Shown piece by piece: positions 27,731 to 37,411 of a stretch of DNA of 64,000 nucleotides (the stretch's first letter is position 1; each line of letters opens with the position of its first letter). Both the position numbers and the translations under genes were made by a program. Source of the DNA: an uncultured Rothia sp. (GTDB taxonomy: Bacteria > Actinomycetota > Actinomycetes > Actinomycetales > Micrococcaceae); NCBI GenBank assembly GCA_946221065.1, contig CAMIIO010000003.1, positions 1 to 64,000 of the forward strand. The letters are read 5' to 3'. The notes under the pieces were generated by a model. The model did no database searches and was not told the origin of the DNA. It saw nothing but the letters and a program-made list of their open reading frames with translations.

Positions 27731-29251
27731 TTAGAAAATTCCCTTCTGCGACTTTTCCAGCTCGATAGCAGCGGTGACGTTGAGCAGATCGAGTTCACCG
27801 GCGCCAAGCTGTGAAAGATTCTCGGTAGCTTCGATGAAGCGGTTGAGCTCGTTTTCTGCAATCTTGCCTTCGGCGAGTTTGCGGAGCTTGCCGATGTACT
27901 GTTCGCGACCGAAAGGACGGGCGCCGAGCGGGTGTGCGTCGGCAACGGCGATTTCTTCGGTGAATACGGTTCCGTCAGTCAGTGTGATCTCCGCGCGTCC
28001 GCCAAAGGCTTTTTCTTGCGGATCGAGTGAGTGATAGCGACGTGTCCACTCGGCGTCTTCTTCTGTGGTGACCTTGTTCCAAAGGGCAACGGTTTCGGGA
28101 CGCTGTGCGCGCTCGGGAGCGTAGGAAGTAACGTGATCCCATTCGCCGTCCTGCAACATGATGGTAAAGATGTACGGGATGGAGTGGTCGAGGGTTTCGC
28201 GGGTTGCGGTGGGGTCGTACTTCTGCGGGTCATTCGCGCCCGAACCAATCACATAGTGGGTGTGGTGCGATGTGTGCAACACAATTGACTTTACGTTTTC
28301 GGGGTTAGCAAATTCTGGGTGCTCGCGGTGTAGCTTCCGAGCTAGGTCAATCCATGCCTGCGCCTGGTACTCTGCTGAGTGTTCCTTGGTGTAGGTGTCC
28401 AGGATGGCGCGCTTGGCTTCGCCTGCCTCGGGTAGAGGCACCTCATAGTGAGCATCGGGGCCGTCTAGCATCCAAGCAATGACGCCGTCTTCACCTTCGT
28501 AAATCGGTACGGGGGAGGTCTGCCCGCGCATGGCACGGTCAACTGCTTCAACAGCCATCTTGCCGGCAAATGCGGGGGCGTGTGCCTTCCAGGTGGAGAT
28601 TTCACCCTTGCGAGATTGACGGGTCGCGGTGGTGGTGTGTAATGCCTGACCGACGGCCTGGAACACGGTTTCGGTATCTAGGTGAAGTAGCGTACCAATA
28701 CCGGCGGCGGAGGAGGGGCCAAGATGAGTTACGTGGTCAATTTTGTGTTTGTGGAGACAAATAGCCTTTACTAGATCCACCTGGATCTCGTAGCCGGTAG
28801 CAATACCGCGAATCAAATTTTTACCGTTGGAACCCATATGCTGTGCTACCGCGAGAATCGGCGGAATGTTGTCGCCGGGGTGGGAGTACTCTGCGGCGAG
28901 GAAGGTGTCGTGATAATCCAGCTCGCGTACGGCAACCCCGTTAGCCCAGGCTGCCCACTCGGGAGAGACTTTTTGTTGTTCGGCAGCTACACCAAAGACG
29001 GTTGCGCCCGACCCGCCGGGGCCAGGGGTGGAAGCGAGTGCCTGGCTACGAGCTGAGACGATGGGGCCGCGGTTGAGCGAGGCGATAGCTACTGAAGCGT
29101 TATCGAGAATACGGTTGATAACCATGTCCTCTACCTCGGGAAGGATCTCTACCTCATCGGTTGCTACCGAAGCAATCTTGTAGGCGAGCTGTTCCTCACG
29201 GGGTAGATTCTCTTCGGACTTGTATACACGGACTGAATGGTTGATAGTCAT
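27731..29251 (-). CDS. prpD: 2-methylcitrate dehydratase
   Basis: 506 residues of the MmgE/PrpD family. Contains [61 protein letters not shown] and [19 protein letters not shown]. Converts methylcitrate to methylaconitate or directly to the hydratable intermediate. First enzyme gene of the operon; 48 bases downstream of the GntR gene. A TGTATACA core lies within its first dozen codons. Confidence 0.95.
   Translation of the reverse strand: MTINHSVRVYKSEENLPREEQLAYKIASVATDEVEILPEVEDMVINRILDNASVAIASLNRGPIVSARSQALASTPGPGGSGATVFGVAAEQQKVSPEWAAWANGVAVRELDYHDTFLAAEYSHPGDNIPPILAVAQHMGSNGKNLIRGIATGYEIQVDLVKAICLHKHKIDHVTHLGPSSAAGIGTLLHLDTETVFQAVGQALHTTTATRQSRKGEISTWKAHAPAFAGKMAVEAVDRAMRGQTSPVPIYEGEDGVIAWMLDGPDAHYEVPLPEAGEAKRAILDTYTKEHSAEYQAQAWIDLARKLHREHPEFANPENVKSIVLHTSHHTHYVIGSGANDPQKYDPTATRETLDHSIPYIFTIMLQDGEWDHVTSYAPERAQRPETVALWNKVTTEEDAEWTRRYHSLDPQEKAFGGRAEITLTDGTVFTEEIAVADAHPLGARPFGREQYIGKLRKLAEGKIAENELNRFIEATENLSQLGAGELDLLNVTAAIELEKSQKGIF
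29219..29230. promoter_or_regulatory. Possible third GntR site inside prpD
   Basis: CTTGTATACACG, sharing the 8-base core TGTATACA with the two perfect sites upstream of prpE. It lies in codons 8-11 of prpD and could be chance. Confidence 0.3.
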
Positions 29252-29299
29252 GATTTCCCTTTTCTAGTTGGAGAGTAATCTCAGAATAAAAATTGGTTT

Positions 29300-29995
29300 T
29301 TAGGCTGCCTGCAAACGCGAAGAATCTTGCGGATCAAAAAGTTCGTGCCCTTCCTGGTTTGCCGCGTTCTCGATAGCCATGAGTGCCTGGTGAAGGTGCA
29401 ACTTAGTAGCAGCCACCGCAAGCTCGGGATTTTCACTGGCGATAGCGCGTGCAATCTGGGCATGCTCTAAAGCGGCTTGAACTAGGCGTTCGACGTTGGT
29501 TTTGGAAAGTTTTCGGATACGGGTCAGCTGATTTCTTAATGAGACCTGAGCCTGAAGAAGATACTGGTTATCGGCTGCGGCATCTATGGATGAATCCAGT
29601 TCGGACACCAGCGCGTAGTACTCGGTGGTGTTGTATTTACCTTCGCGTAGCTCTACGGAGGCGCGGGCAAATCGGTCTGCGAGAGCAGTAAAGACGGCTG
29701 GGTTGCCTTTACGAGCGGCGAGTTCTGCCGCGGTGCAGTCAAGCCCCATGCGTAGCTCAAAGAGGGCATGAACTTTTGCGAGTGACACCTTAGAAACTAT
29801 GACACCGCGACCAGGGTTAGGCTCAGCGAGACCTTCTGCAAGAAGCCGCTTGATAGCCTCACGTAAGGGAGTGCGAGAGACTCCGATGCGCTCTGATTGC
29901 TCCACCTCAACGATGAGTTGGCCGGGGGAGAGAATTCCCTCCATGATGTCATTGCGTAGTGTTTCGTACGCTTTATCGCTAGCTCGCACGGGCAC
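29300..29995 (-). CDS. GntR/FadR-family regulator of propionate catabolism
   Basis: 231 residues, GTG start with AAGGAG directly upstream. Winged helix in residues 1-75 (LSPGQLIVEVEQSERIGVSRTPLREAIKRLLAEGL) and an FCD effector domain. Divergent from prpE; 249 bases between them hold two TTTGTATACAAA palindromes, the expected operators. First gene of the gntR-prpD-prpB-prpC run. I would expect methylcitrate or a related acid as ligand, which is inference. Confidence 0.9.
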   Translation of the reverse strand: MPVRASDKAYETLRNDIMEGILSPGQLIVEVEQSERIGVSRTPLREAIKRLLAEGLAEPNPGRGVIVSKVSLAKVHALFELRMGLDCTAAELAARKGNPAVFTALADRFARASVELREGKYNTTEYYALVSELDSSIDAAADNQYLLQAQVSLRNQLTRIRKLSKTNVERLVQAALEHAQIARAIASENPELAVAATKLHLHQALMAIENAANQEGHELFDPQDSSRLQAA

Positions 29996-30091
29996 TCCTT
30001 GGCTTGTTGATGTAAGTGCGCTGGTACTGCCTGGGACAGTTTCTTATCTCCGGGCAGTATGTTGGATACCACTGTAAAGGACGAAACCCTG

Positions 30092-30103
30092 TTTGTATAC
30101 AAA
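30092..30103. promoter_or_regulatory. Putative GntR operator 1
   Basis: Perfect palindrome TTTGTATACAAA, 97 bases upstream of the regulator's start. Confidence 0.75.
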
Positions 30104-30163
30104 AGAAATAAATTTTTAGAAAAATACCTAGTAAATCCTGAAATATTCGGTAAAAAATAAAAA

Positions 30164-30175
30164 TTTGTATACAAA
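30164..30175. promoter_or_regulatory. Putative GntR operator 2
   Basis: Second perfect TTTGTATACAAA, centre-to-centre 72 bases from operator 1 and 70 bases before prpE. The very AT-rich DNA between the two sites would suit a looped or cooperative complex. Confidence 0.75.
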
Positions 30176-30244
30176 CTCTTGCTAGGTGTGAATTAGGGCA
30201 CTAGATTAAACCCCAACCTGTCGGCACCACACCAAGGAGACAAC

Positions 30245-32167
30245 ATGAGCGAGCACACAGGTTCATACCAGGAAACCTTTCACCATAGCGTAGAAAACCC
30301 CACACAATTCTGGCTCGAGGCCGCACGCCTCATAGACTGGGAAACCTTTCCCACTCAAGCACTCGACAAGAGCGAAGTACCCATCTACCGTTGGTTCCCC
30401 GATGGTATTTTGAACACCTGCTATAACGCCGTCGATCGCCACGTAGAAAACGGCAGGGGAAATCAGCCCGCCATTATTCACGACTCAGCCATGCTTGGAA
30501 CCCGTGAAGAAATCACCTATAGCCAGCTTCAAGAGGCCACCGCCCGCTTTGCCGGAGCCTTACAGAACGCCGGAGTCAAAAAGGGCGACCGTGTTCTTAT
30601 TTACATACCCATGATTCCTCAGGCGCATATAGCCATGCTCGCTACCGCACGGTTAGGCGCCGTCCACTCCGTCGTCTTTGGCGGATTCGCACCCAATGAA
30701 CTTGCCTCACGTATCAACGACTGCCAGCCTACCGTTATCGTTACTACCAGCGGTGGTGTTGAGCCACGCCGTCGTATTGAATATATCCCCGCAGTGGAAG
30801 AAGCCATCGGGATATCTCAGCACAAACCTCAAGCCGTACTGGTCTTTCACCGCGAAGGCTTTGAAGATACCGTAGAAAAAGCTCAGCAGCGAGCTAACGA
30901 TAATTCCACCGGAGTCAAGTGGTTGGACTGGGGTCAAGAACTCGAACAGGCAGAAAATATAGCCCCAGTCCCCGTAGCAGCCACCGACCCCCTCTACATC
31001 CTCTATACCTCCGGAACCACCGGCGCACCCAAGGGCATAGTGCGAGACAATGGTGGGCACGCCGTCGCCATGACCTGGTCCATGAAAAATATCTACAACG
31101 TGGGTGCGGGAGAAATCATGTGGACCGCATCCGATGTGGGCTGGGTCGTCGGCCACTCCTATATTGTGTATGCACCCCTGCTTGCCGGTGCCACCACAGT
31201 GATGTATGAGGGCAAACCCATTGGTACACCCGACGCCGGTGCTTTTTGGCGAGTGATTCAAGATTCCAAGGCAAAGGTGCTCTTTACTGCACCCACAGCC
31301 CTGCGCGCTATCCGGAAAGCTGATCCCGAGGCGGACTTCCTGAGCGACTACGATACCTCCACTTTGCAAACTCTCTTTGTTGCCGGTGAGCGCCTTGACC
31401 CGGAAACCTACCAGTGGGCAAGCGAAAAACTGCAGGTTCCCGTAGTCGATAACTGGTGGCAGACCGAAACCGGCTGGGCAATTTGCGCCAACCTGCGCGG
31501 GCTGGAGCCCATGCCCATCAAAGCCGGCTCCCCATCGGTTCCCGTGCCAGGATTCAACCTTGAAGTTCTTGACCCCTTTGGCGAGGCAGTGCCAGCGGGC
31601 TCTGAAGGCAACCTCTGCCTCAAACTACCCCTCCCGCCCGGGTGCCTGCCGACGCTCTGGGGAAACGATGAACGCTACATCAGCTCCTACCTTTCCGCTT
31701 TCGACGGCTACTACGCCACCGGCGACTCCGGCTACGTGGATGAGGACGGGTACGTGTACGTTATGGGACAGACCGACGACGTCATCAATGTTTCCGGGCA
31801 CAGACTTTCCACCGGCGCTATGGAGCAGGTTCTTGCCGCCCACCCGACAGTTGCCGAATGTGCCGTCATCGGTATTGCCGATCCCCTCAAAGGCCAAAAG
31901 CCCTCCGGTTACGTGGTGCTCAAATCCGGTGCCGATATTGACGAAGAAACTCTCACCCAGGAGCTCATCGCCAAAGTCCGCCACGACATTGGCGCGGTAG
32001 CAGACTTCAAGGACGTCAAAATCGTTGAAGGCTTGCCCAAGACCCGTTCCGGTAAAATTCTGCGCAAAACCATGCGCCAGATTGCCGACGGCGAAACCTA
32101 CAAGGTGCCCTCAACCATTGAGGATGAATCCGTGCTTCAAGATATTAAGAGCGTGCTGACTCGGTAG
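30245..32167 (+). CDS. prpE: Propionate--CoA ligase (acyl-CoA synthetase)
   Basis: 640 residues of the acetyl/propionyl-CoA synthetase family. ATP-binding P-loop LYTSGTTGAPKG, WWQTETGW, YATGDSGYVDEDGY, and the catalytic lysine in KTRSGKILRK near the C-terminus, which is also the site of regulatory acetylation in this family. It feeds propionyl-CoA to PrpC. Divergent placement from the gntR-prpDBC operon supports propionate over acetate. Confidence 0.92.
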   Translation: MSEHTGSYQETFHHSVENPTQFWLEAARLIDWETFPTQALDKSEVPIYRWFPDGILNTCYNAVDRHVENGRGNQPAIIHDSAMLGTREEITYSQLQEATARFAGALQNAGVKKGDRVLIYIPMIPQAHIAMLATARLGAVHSVVFGGFAPNELASRINDCQPTVIVTTSGGVEPRRRIEYIPAVEEAIGISQHKPQAVLVFHREGFEDTVEKAQQRANDNSTGVKWLDWGQELEQAENIAPVPVAATDPLYILYTSGTTGAPKGIVRDNGGHAVAMTWSMKNIYNVGAGEIMWTASDVGWVVGHSYIVYAPLLAGATTVMYEGKPIGTPDAGAFWRVIQDSKAKVLFTAPTALRAIRKADPEADFLSDYDTSTLQTLFVAGERLDPETYQWASEKLQVPVVDNWWQTETGWAICANLRGLEPMPIKAGSPSVPVPGFNLEVLDPFGEAVPAGSEGNLCLKLPLPPGCLPTLWGNDERYISSYLSAFDGYYATGDSGYVDEDGYVYVMGQTDDVINVSGHRLSTGAMEQVLAAHPTVAECAVIGIADPLKGQKPSGYVVLKSGADIDEETLTQELIAKVRHDIGAVADFKDVKIVEGLPKTRSGKILRKTMRQIADGETYKVPSTIEDESVLQDIKSVLTR

Positions 32168-32184
32168 CTATTCTTCTAGCACAC

Positions 32185-32244
32185 GTGGAGGTGTCATTTT
32201 TGGTTGAAAATCGCGCGATTTTCAACCAAAAATGACACCTCCAC
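32185..32244. repeat. Long palindrome, copy 2 (no loop)
   Basis: A perfect 60-base palindrome with 30-bp arms and zero spacer, starting 18 bases after the prpE stop. Ends GTGGAGGTGTCA resemble copies 1 and 3, but the interior (TTTTTGGTTGAAAATCGC) differs, so pairing is kept while sequence changes. Possible terminator of prpE. Confidence 0.9.
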
Positions 32245-32322
32245 ACGAGAAAGGGGGTAGTTTGACCTCACGCGGTACTCTATTAAGAAGAGAAACCCCT
32301 ACCCTTCAACCAAGGTGGCTTA

Positions 32323-33189
32323 GTGACTGATACTTCCGCTAACGACGCCCAGCTCGGCTCCACCGGCCGCCCGCTCCGTACTTTTCCGGATCCGGCGCCG
32401 CTCACCGAGCACGGTCCCGCACGCATTATCTCCATGGTGAATCAAAAAGGTGGCGTGGGTAAAACAACCTCCACCATCAACCTCGGCGCAGCACTGGCAG
32501 AATACGGACGCAAGGTGCTACTCGTAGACTTCGACCCGCAGGGTGCGCTCTCCGCGGGCTTTGGCGCTAACCCACACGAGTTAGACCTCACCGTATACAA
32601 CGTAATGATGGATCGTAAAGTTGATATTCACGACGTCATCCAGCGCACCGACGTCGAAAATATCGACCTACTCCCTGCCAACATTGATCTCTCCGCAGCA
32701 GAGGTGCAGCTGGTGAACGAGGTGGCTCGCGAACAGGTTCTTGCTTCTGCCCTGCGCACGGTAGAGAACGACTACGACGTTATCCTGATTGACTGCCAAC
32801 CCTCCCTCGGATTGCTCACGGTGAACGCGCTCACCGCTAGCCACGGCGTCATCATTCCGCTCATCTGTGAGTTCTTTGCCCTGCGCGCGGTAGCTCTGTT
32901 GGTGGACTCGATTGAGAAAGTACAGGATCGCCTGAATCCCAAGCTACAGATTGACGGCGTGCTTGCCACCATGTTCGACGCCCGTACGCTGCACTCTAAG
33001 GAAGTGCTCACCCGCATTATCGACGCCTTCGGAGACAAGGTCTTTGACACCGTCATCAAGCGCACCGTGAAGTTTCCTGACGCCAGCGTTTCCGCCGAGT
33101 CCATTCTGTCTTATGCCTCCAACCACCCCGGCGCCGAGGCATACCGCCAGCTGGCGCGCGAGCTGATTGCTCGCGGGGGCGCGCCCTAA
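32323..33189 (+). CDS. parA: ParA family ATPase (chromosome partitioning)
   Basis: 288 residues, GTG start. Deviant Walker A KGGVGKTT at 42-49, then VDFDPQGALSAGFG and ILIDCQPSLGLLTVNAL. The 30-residue N-terminal extension is Pro-rich. This is the ParA-like protein that precedes scpA in actinobacteria and is distinct from the origin-proximal ParA; its exact role is less clear. Here a long palindrome lies between it and scpA. Confidence 0.92.
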   Translation: MTDTSANDAQLGSTGRPLRTFPDPAPLTEHGPARIISMVNQKGGVGKTTSTINLGAALAEYGRKVLLVDFDPQGALSAGFGANPHELDLTVYNVMMDRKVDIHDVIQRTDVENIDLLPANIDLSAAEVQLVNEVAREQVLASALRTVENDYDVILIDCQPSLGLLTVNALTASHGVIIPLICEFFALRAVALLVDSIEKVQDRLNPKLQIDGVLATMFDARTLHSKEVLTRIIDAFGDKVFDTVIKRTVKFPDASVSAESILSYASNHPGAEAYRQLARELIARGGAP

Positions 33190-33200
33190 ACACTTTTCTT

Positions 33201-33263
33201 CGTTGAGGTGTCAAAAATATGCACTTTTCGCCGCGAAAAGTGCATATTTTTGACACCTCAACG
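33201..33263. repeat. Long palindrome, copy 3
   Basis: Perfect 30-bp arms with a 3-base loop, 12 bases after the parA stop. Nearly base-identical to copy 1, 7.6 kb away. Also shares the GAGGTGTCA ends with copy 2. Confidence 0.9.
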
Positions 33264-33365
33264 CCATGTGATGCGAAACTTCTTGCACACCAGCGCCAAG
33301 TACGGCACAATTTATGAAGCTAGCAGGAAACCCCTGCCCATAGCATGAACGAAAAGGACGCTGCC

Positions 33366-34190
33366 GTGAGGGCACCGACACAACACCGAGAAACCAACTC
33401 CGGGTTCACCCTAAGCCTCAACAACTTTGAAGGTCCCTTCGACCTTCTCCTCTCCCTAATTTCCCGTCGCAAACTCAATATCACCGACGTCGCGCTCGCG
33501 GAAGTTACCGACGAATTTCTCCACTATATCCGCCGGCTTTTTGACGCCGAAGATCCGCACGCGCTCGATGAAGCCAGCGATTTTCTGGTAACCGCAGCCA
33601 CCCTGCTTGAACTCAAGACTGCGCGGTTATTGCCCCGCGAGTCAGGGGCCGCTCCGGCAGATTCTTCTCTCATTGAGGCTCGAGATTTGCTTTTTGCACG
33701 TCTACTCCAATTTCGCGCGTACCGGGATGTTGCGGAGATTCTGCAGGAGAAAATGGGCGAGGAAGTGTGCCGCTTTCCGCGGAATGTGGCTCTAGAACCC
33801 GCTTTTGCGCAGGTGCTACCCGAGCTTGTCTTTGAGGTAACTCCCGAGGAATTTGCTCAGATAGCCGCGCGCGCTCTACTTCGCCCCGAGAGCAAAGAAT
33901 CGCCACAGACTCTAGCCGAACAAGCGCAGGCGCACCTACGTGAGCCGCTAACGACGATCGCCGTCGAGGAGCGCGCGGTGCTTGCCTCACTCGACGTCGA
34001 ACCAACCCAAAGCTTTCGGGCTCTACTGAGCGGGGTTGGTGAACTTGAGATAGCTGTGGTGCGTTTTCTTGCCGTCTTGGAGCTGGTGCGGCGTGGTGTC
34101 GTTACCGTGCAACAGGGTGAGGGTGAAGCCTACTTTAACTGTTCCTTGAATAAAACAGCGGAAGGAGAATCTGATGACTCAGCATCCTGA
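33366..34190 (+). CDS. scpA: Segregation and condensation protein A
   Basis: Kleisin subunit of the SMC-ScpAB condensin. About 274 residues from GTG 33366, chosen because AAAAGGAC lies seven bases upstream; ATG 33345 in frame is an alternative with no ribosome binding site. Conserved N-terminal block NFEGPFDLLLSLISRRKLNITDVALAEVTDEFL, and a winged-helix C-terminus (FRALLSGV...VVRFLAVLELVRRGVV). Overlaps scpB by 17 bases. Confidence 0.93.
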   Translation: MRAPTQHRETNSGFTLSLNNFEGPFDLLLSLISRRKLNITDVALAEVTDEFLHYIRRLFDAEDPHALDEASDFLVTAATLLELKTARLLPRESGAAPADSSLIEARDLLFARLLQFRAYRDVAEILQEKMGEEVCRFPRNVALEPAFAQVLPELVFEVTPEEFAQIAARALLRPESKESPQTLAEQAQAHLREPLTTIAVEERAVLASLDVEPTQSFRALLSGVGELEIAVVRFLAVLELVRRGVVTVQQGEGEAYFNCSLNKTAEGESDDSAS

Positions 34191-34977
34191 TTACACCGCA
34201 GATGATCTTTTGATTCTCAGCGCGGGGCAATGGAATCCCGGTGATTCAGAGGAACCAGAACCCGTTGCAGAAGAAACGGCTCCACCGACGAACCCGTGGG
34301 AAGAAGCGGAAGACGCTGTCTCCTACGCTCGGAATCAAACGAAACCTGCGGTTGAGGAAGCTCCTACGGGACCTGCCGCCGAGGAAATTTCTCGTGTGGA
34401 ACTCATACCCGGTGGCGTGAAGTCTGCAATTGAAGCAATCCTTGCGGTTGCCGATCAGCCGGTGAGCGTGCGCGATTTCGCCGCGACCCTCATGGTGACA
34501 GAAAACCATATTGAGCGTGCTCTCGATGAGCTATACCGCGAATATAACGGCTATCTTGACGGCGAATCTTCGGGGGAGCCGCGTGGTTTTGAGCTTCGTC
34601 GTATGGCAACTGGCTGGCGACTATTTGCGCGGCAGGATTTTGCCCCGTGGGTTAGTCGCTTTGTGGTGGGTAACTCAACGACGAAACTTTCAAAGGCTGC
34701 GTTGGAGACACTTACAGTGATTTGCTATCAGCAACCGGCAACGAAGTCTTATGTGGCCAGTGTGCGGGGGACGAGTGTGGATGCGGCATTTAGAACGCTA
34801 TTGCAACACGGGTTGATAGTTGAGACGGTTCCGGATCCGGAGACAGGTTCTAAACAATATGTGACCACCAACAAGTTGTTGGAGAAGTTGGGCATTGAGT
34901 CTTTGGACGAGTTACCGGCGCTGGCACCATTCCTGCCAGATACCGATGATCTAGAGCTGAGCGCGGATACGCCGTAG
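34174..34977 (+). CDS. scpB: Segregation and condensation protein B
   Basis: 267 residues. Two winged-helix domains in residues about 80-235 (IEAILAVADQPVSVRDFAATL, ...LSKAALETLTVICYQQPATKSYVASVRGTSVDAAFRTLLQHGLI). The first 75 residues are acidic and probably disordered, longer than in B. subtilis ScpB. Dimer that binds the ScpA middle region. Confidence 0.93.
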   Translation: MTQHPDYTADDLLILSAGQWNPGDSEEPEPVAEETAPPTNPWEEAEDAVSYARNQTKPAVEEAPTGPAAEEISRVELIPGGVKSAIEAILAVADQPVSVRDFAATLMVTENHIERALDELYREYNGYLDGESSGEPRGFELRRMATGWRLFARQDFAPWVSRFVVGNSTTKLSKAALETLTVICYQQPATKSYVASVRGTSVDAAFRTLLQHGLIVETVPDPETGSKQYVTTNKLLEKLGIESLDELPALAPFLPDTDDLELSADTP

Positions 34978-35123
34978 CCAATGCGGCTAGGAACATCAAA
35001 ATTTTTTAGGTTTTACCGCTGTAACGTCACATAAAACTTGTGGCTGAGCTGCCAAGGCTTATTACAGTGGGTAGTAGACAGAGCGCCCAGGGCGTAGAAG
35101 ATAGAGAAGGAAGAATACAGATT

Positions 35124-36221
35124 ATGGCACAGGGAAGATCAGGTAACGCCGGACGTGGCGGCGCAGGCCGTGGCTACGGTAAGAGCAACGAGTACCGCGG
35201 TGGTAAACCGGGTAAGCCGGGCCGTCCCGGACAATCATCGGGCCGTCCGGGGCAGTCTTCGGGTAAACCCGGTGGGTTTAAGGGCAAAGGCTCGAATAAG
35301 GGCGCTAAGCCTGGTCAGCCCGGTGGTCCCCGTAAGGCCGGTTCCGGTAAGGGACCGAAGTTCCGTTCGGGGCAACCTTTTGCTAGCGAGTTCGGCGAGT
35401 ACCGTCCGCAGCGGAAGAAGCAGAATTATGCGGGACCGCACCGCCCCCGTCGCCCGCAGGCGGATCCGGTGGATCACTACGATTTTTATGACCACGACGG
35501 CGTGCGCTTGCAGAAGCTGATGGCGCAGGCTGGGGTGGCGAGCCGCCGGGTATGTGAGCAGATGATTGAAGAAGGCCGCGTGACCGTCAATGACGAGCAG
35601 GTGACCGAGCTGGGCGTGCGCGTGAACCCGGATAAGGTGACTGTGCGTGTAGACGGTATCAGTATTCAGACCAACGACAAGCTGGTGTACATGGTGCTGA
35701 ATAAGCCTAAGGGTGTTGTCTCTACGATGGATGACCCCGAAGGACGCCCGTGCATTAATGATTTCTTGCGTAAGTCCATGAGCACTCGCGTGTTCCATGT
35801 GGGTCGGTTGGATATTGAGACAGAAGGTTTGCTCTTGCTCACCAACGACGGCGAGCTGGCTAACCGTCTCACGCACCCTTCCTACGAGATTCCTAAGACC
35901 TACCTGGTGCAGGTACGTGGTCCCGTAGAGTCCGGTGTGGGTGAGCAGATGAAGAAGGGTATCCGTTTGGAGGACGGCGTTTCCCGCGTGGATGCCTTCC
36001 GCCTGGTTGATTCGACTCCCGGACATGTGTTGGTTGAGGTGAAGATTCACTCGGGTAAGAACCGTATTGTGCGCCGCCTTTTTGATGCCGTGGGTTACCC
36101 AGTGGAGAAGTTGGTGCGCGTGGAAATGGGCCCGATTCGTATCGGTTCGCAGAAGCAGGGAACCATCCGTAACCTCTCGAAGGTTGAGATTGGTGAGCTG
36201 CTTGCCGCAGTAGATATGTAA
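35124..36221 (+). CDS. rluB: Ribosomal large subunit pseudouridine synthase B-like
   Basis: 365 residues from ATG 35124, with GAAGGAAG upstream; the open frame to GTG 35040 lacks a comparable site. Residues 1-110 are a basic Gly/Lys/Arg/Pro tail with GRPGQSSG-type repeats. An S4 domain follows (GVRLQKLMAQAGVASRRVCEQMIEEGRV), then the catalytic domain with D230 in GRLDIETEGLLLLTNDGEL. Modifies 23S rRNA. Standard neighbour of scpB in actinobacteria. Confidence 0.93.
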   Translation: MAQGRSGNAGRGGAGRGYGKSNEYRGGKPGKPGRPGQSSGRPGQSSGKPGGFKGKGSNKGAKPGQPGGPRKAGSGKGPKFRSGQPFASEFGEYRPQRKKQNYAGPHRPRRPQADPVDHYDFYDHDGVRLQKLMAQAGVASRRVCEQMIEEGRVTVNDEQVTELGVRVNPDKVTVRVDGISIQTNDKLVYMVLNKPKGVVSTMDDPEGRPCINDFLRKSMSTRVFHVGRLDIETEGLLLLTNDGELANRLTHPSYEIPKTYLVQVRGPVESGVGEQMKKGIRLEDGVSRVDAFRLVDSTPGHVLVEVKIHSGKNRIVRRLFDAVGYPVEKLVRVEMGPIRIGSQKQGTIRNLSKVEIGELLAAVDM

Positions 36222-36259
36222 AAGTAATGCACCGTGAGAGAACACCTGGGGAGGAACAC

Positions 36260-37393
36260 ATGAATAGCTCAACGCTGACGGGTCCGGTACTTATTGTGGG
36301 TGCCGGTCTGCTGGGCGCATCGGTGGGGCTGGCGCTACGGGCACAGAATGTGTCGGTTTTCCTCTCAGACTCTTCTCCCACGGTGGAGGCAGTTGCTCAG
36401 GATATTGGCGCGGGTGTTTCTATTCGAGCCCTTGCCGCCCAACGCGGGTTGGCGTCGTCGTCGCTACCGCAGGTGTTGGAGAATGAGCCGCAGCTTGTGG
36501 TGGTGGCCGCACCACCGGATGTGTGTGCGGAGCTGGTGGTCCAGCAGCTTGAGCTGTGGGATAGCGCCACCGTGGTTGATCTTGCCTCCGTAAAAGCCAG
36601 TATTTTGGCAGCCGTATTAGCTTCTGACGCCGATGTAACCCGTTACGTGGGTGTACACCCGATGGCCGGACGCGAGAAGTCGGGCCCGGTTGCCGCCCGC
36701 GGTGAGCTATTCACCTCTCGACCGTTTGTGGTGTGCCCGCACCCTCAGGCGCAGCAGCGCTGTGTGAAACTTGCTCAGATTCTGGGTGTAGAACTAGGGT
36801 CAATCGTTACCTTTCTCTCTGTGGAAGAGCACGATGACGCCGTCGCACTGATTTCGCATGTACCTCAGGTGATGAGTTCGCTACTTGCTTCTCGCTTGCA
36901 AGATACTCCTTTGTACGCGCTGGGGCTGGCTGGGCAAGGATTGCGTGACACCGTGCGGATTGCTGCTTCGGACCCGAACCTGTGGATTCAGATTCTTGTG
37001 GCGAATGCTCAGCCGGTAGTGAAAACCCTTTACGGTGTACGTGAAGATTTGGATCGGCTGATTAATACTCTGGAGAATCCCGCGGGGCCGGGGTCTCGCC
37101 TGGATATTGCTCAGCTCATGAGCGAGGGTAACGCCGGTGTGGCACGGATTCCGGGTAAGCACGGTGGGGCACCTCAGGCTTTCGCGCAGCTTACTGTGCT
37201 TGTGGATGACACTCCGGGGCAGATTGCTCAGCTTCTCCACGAAATCGGGGAGCTTGGCGTGAACCTTGAAGACCTCCGGCTCGAACACTCACCGGGTCAA
37301 CCCGTGGGCATGGCAGAAATCTCCGTAAACCCCAACGAACATGACTCTCTAGTAGCAGACCTCACCGCCGCCGGCTGGAAGGTTGTGCGCTAA
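36260..37393 (+). CDS. tyrA: Prephenate dehydrogenase
   Basis: 377 residues from ATG 36260 with GGGAGGAA upstream. NAD(P)-binding GAGLLGASVG at 14-23, the VHPMAGREKSGP motif of the active site, and a C-terminal ACT domain (VLVDDTPGQIAQLLHEIGELGVNLEDLRLEH), which suggests tyrosine feedback control. Four bases before cmk. Confidence 0.93.
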   Translation: MNSSTLTGPVLIVGAGLLGASVGLALRAQNVSVFLSDSSPTVEAVAQDIGAGVSIRALAAQRGLASSSLPQVLENEPQLVVVAAPPDVCAELVVQQLELWDSATVVDLASVKASILAAVLASDADVTRYVGVHPMAGREKSGPVAARGELFTSRPFVVCPHPQAQQRCVKLAQILGVELGSIVTFLSVEEHDDAVALISHVPQVMSSLLASRLQDTPLYALGLAGQGLRDTVRIAASDPNLWIQILVANAQPVVKTLYGVREDLDRLINTLENPAGPGSRLDIAQLMSEGNAGVARIPGKHGGAPQAFAQLTVLVDDTPGQIAQLLHEIGELGVNLEDLRLEHSPGQPVGMAEISVNPNEHDSLVADLTAAGWKVVR

Positions 37394-37411
37394 GTAATGA
37401 AAGGCACCCTC

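Noticed and set aside
35235..36272. 345-residue open frame antisense to rluB
   Set aside because: Lies wholly over rluB with His/Leu/Thr-rich composition; opposite-strand reading of a GC-biased gene.
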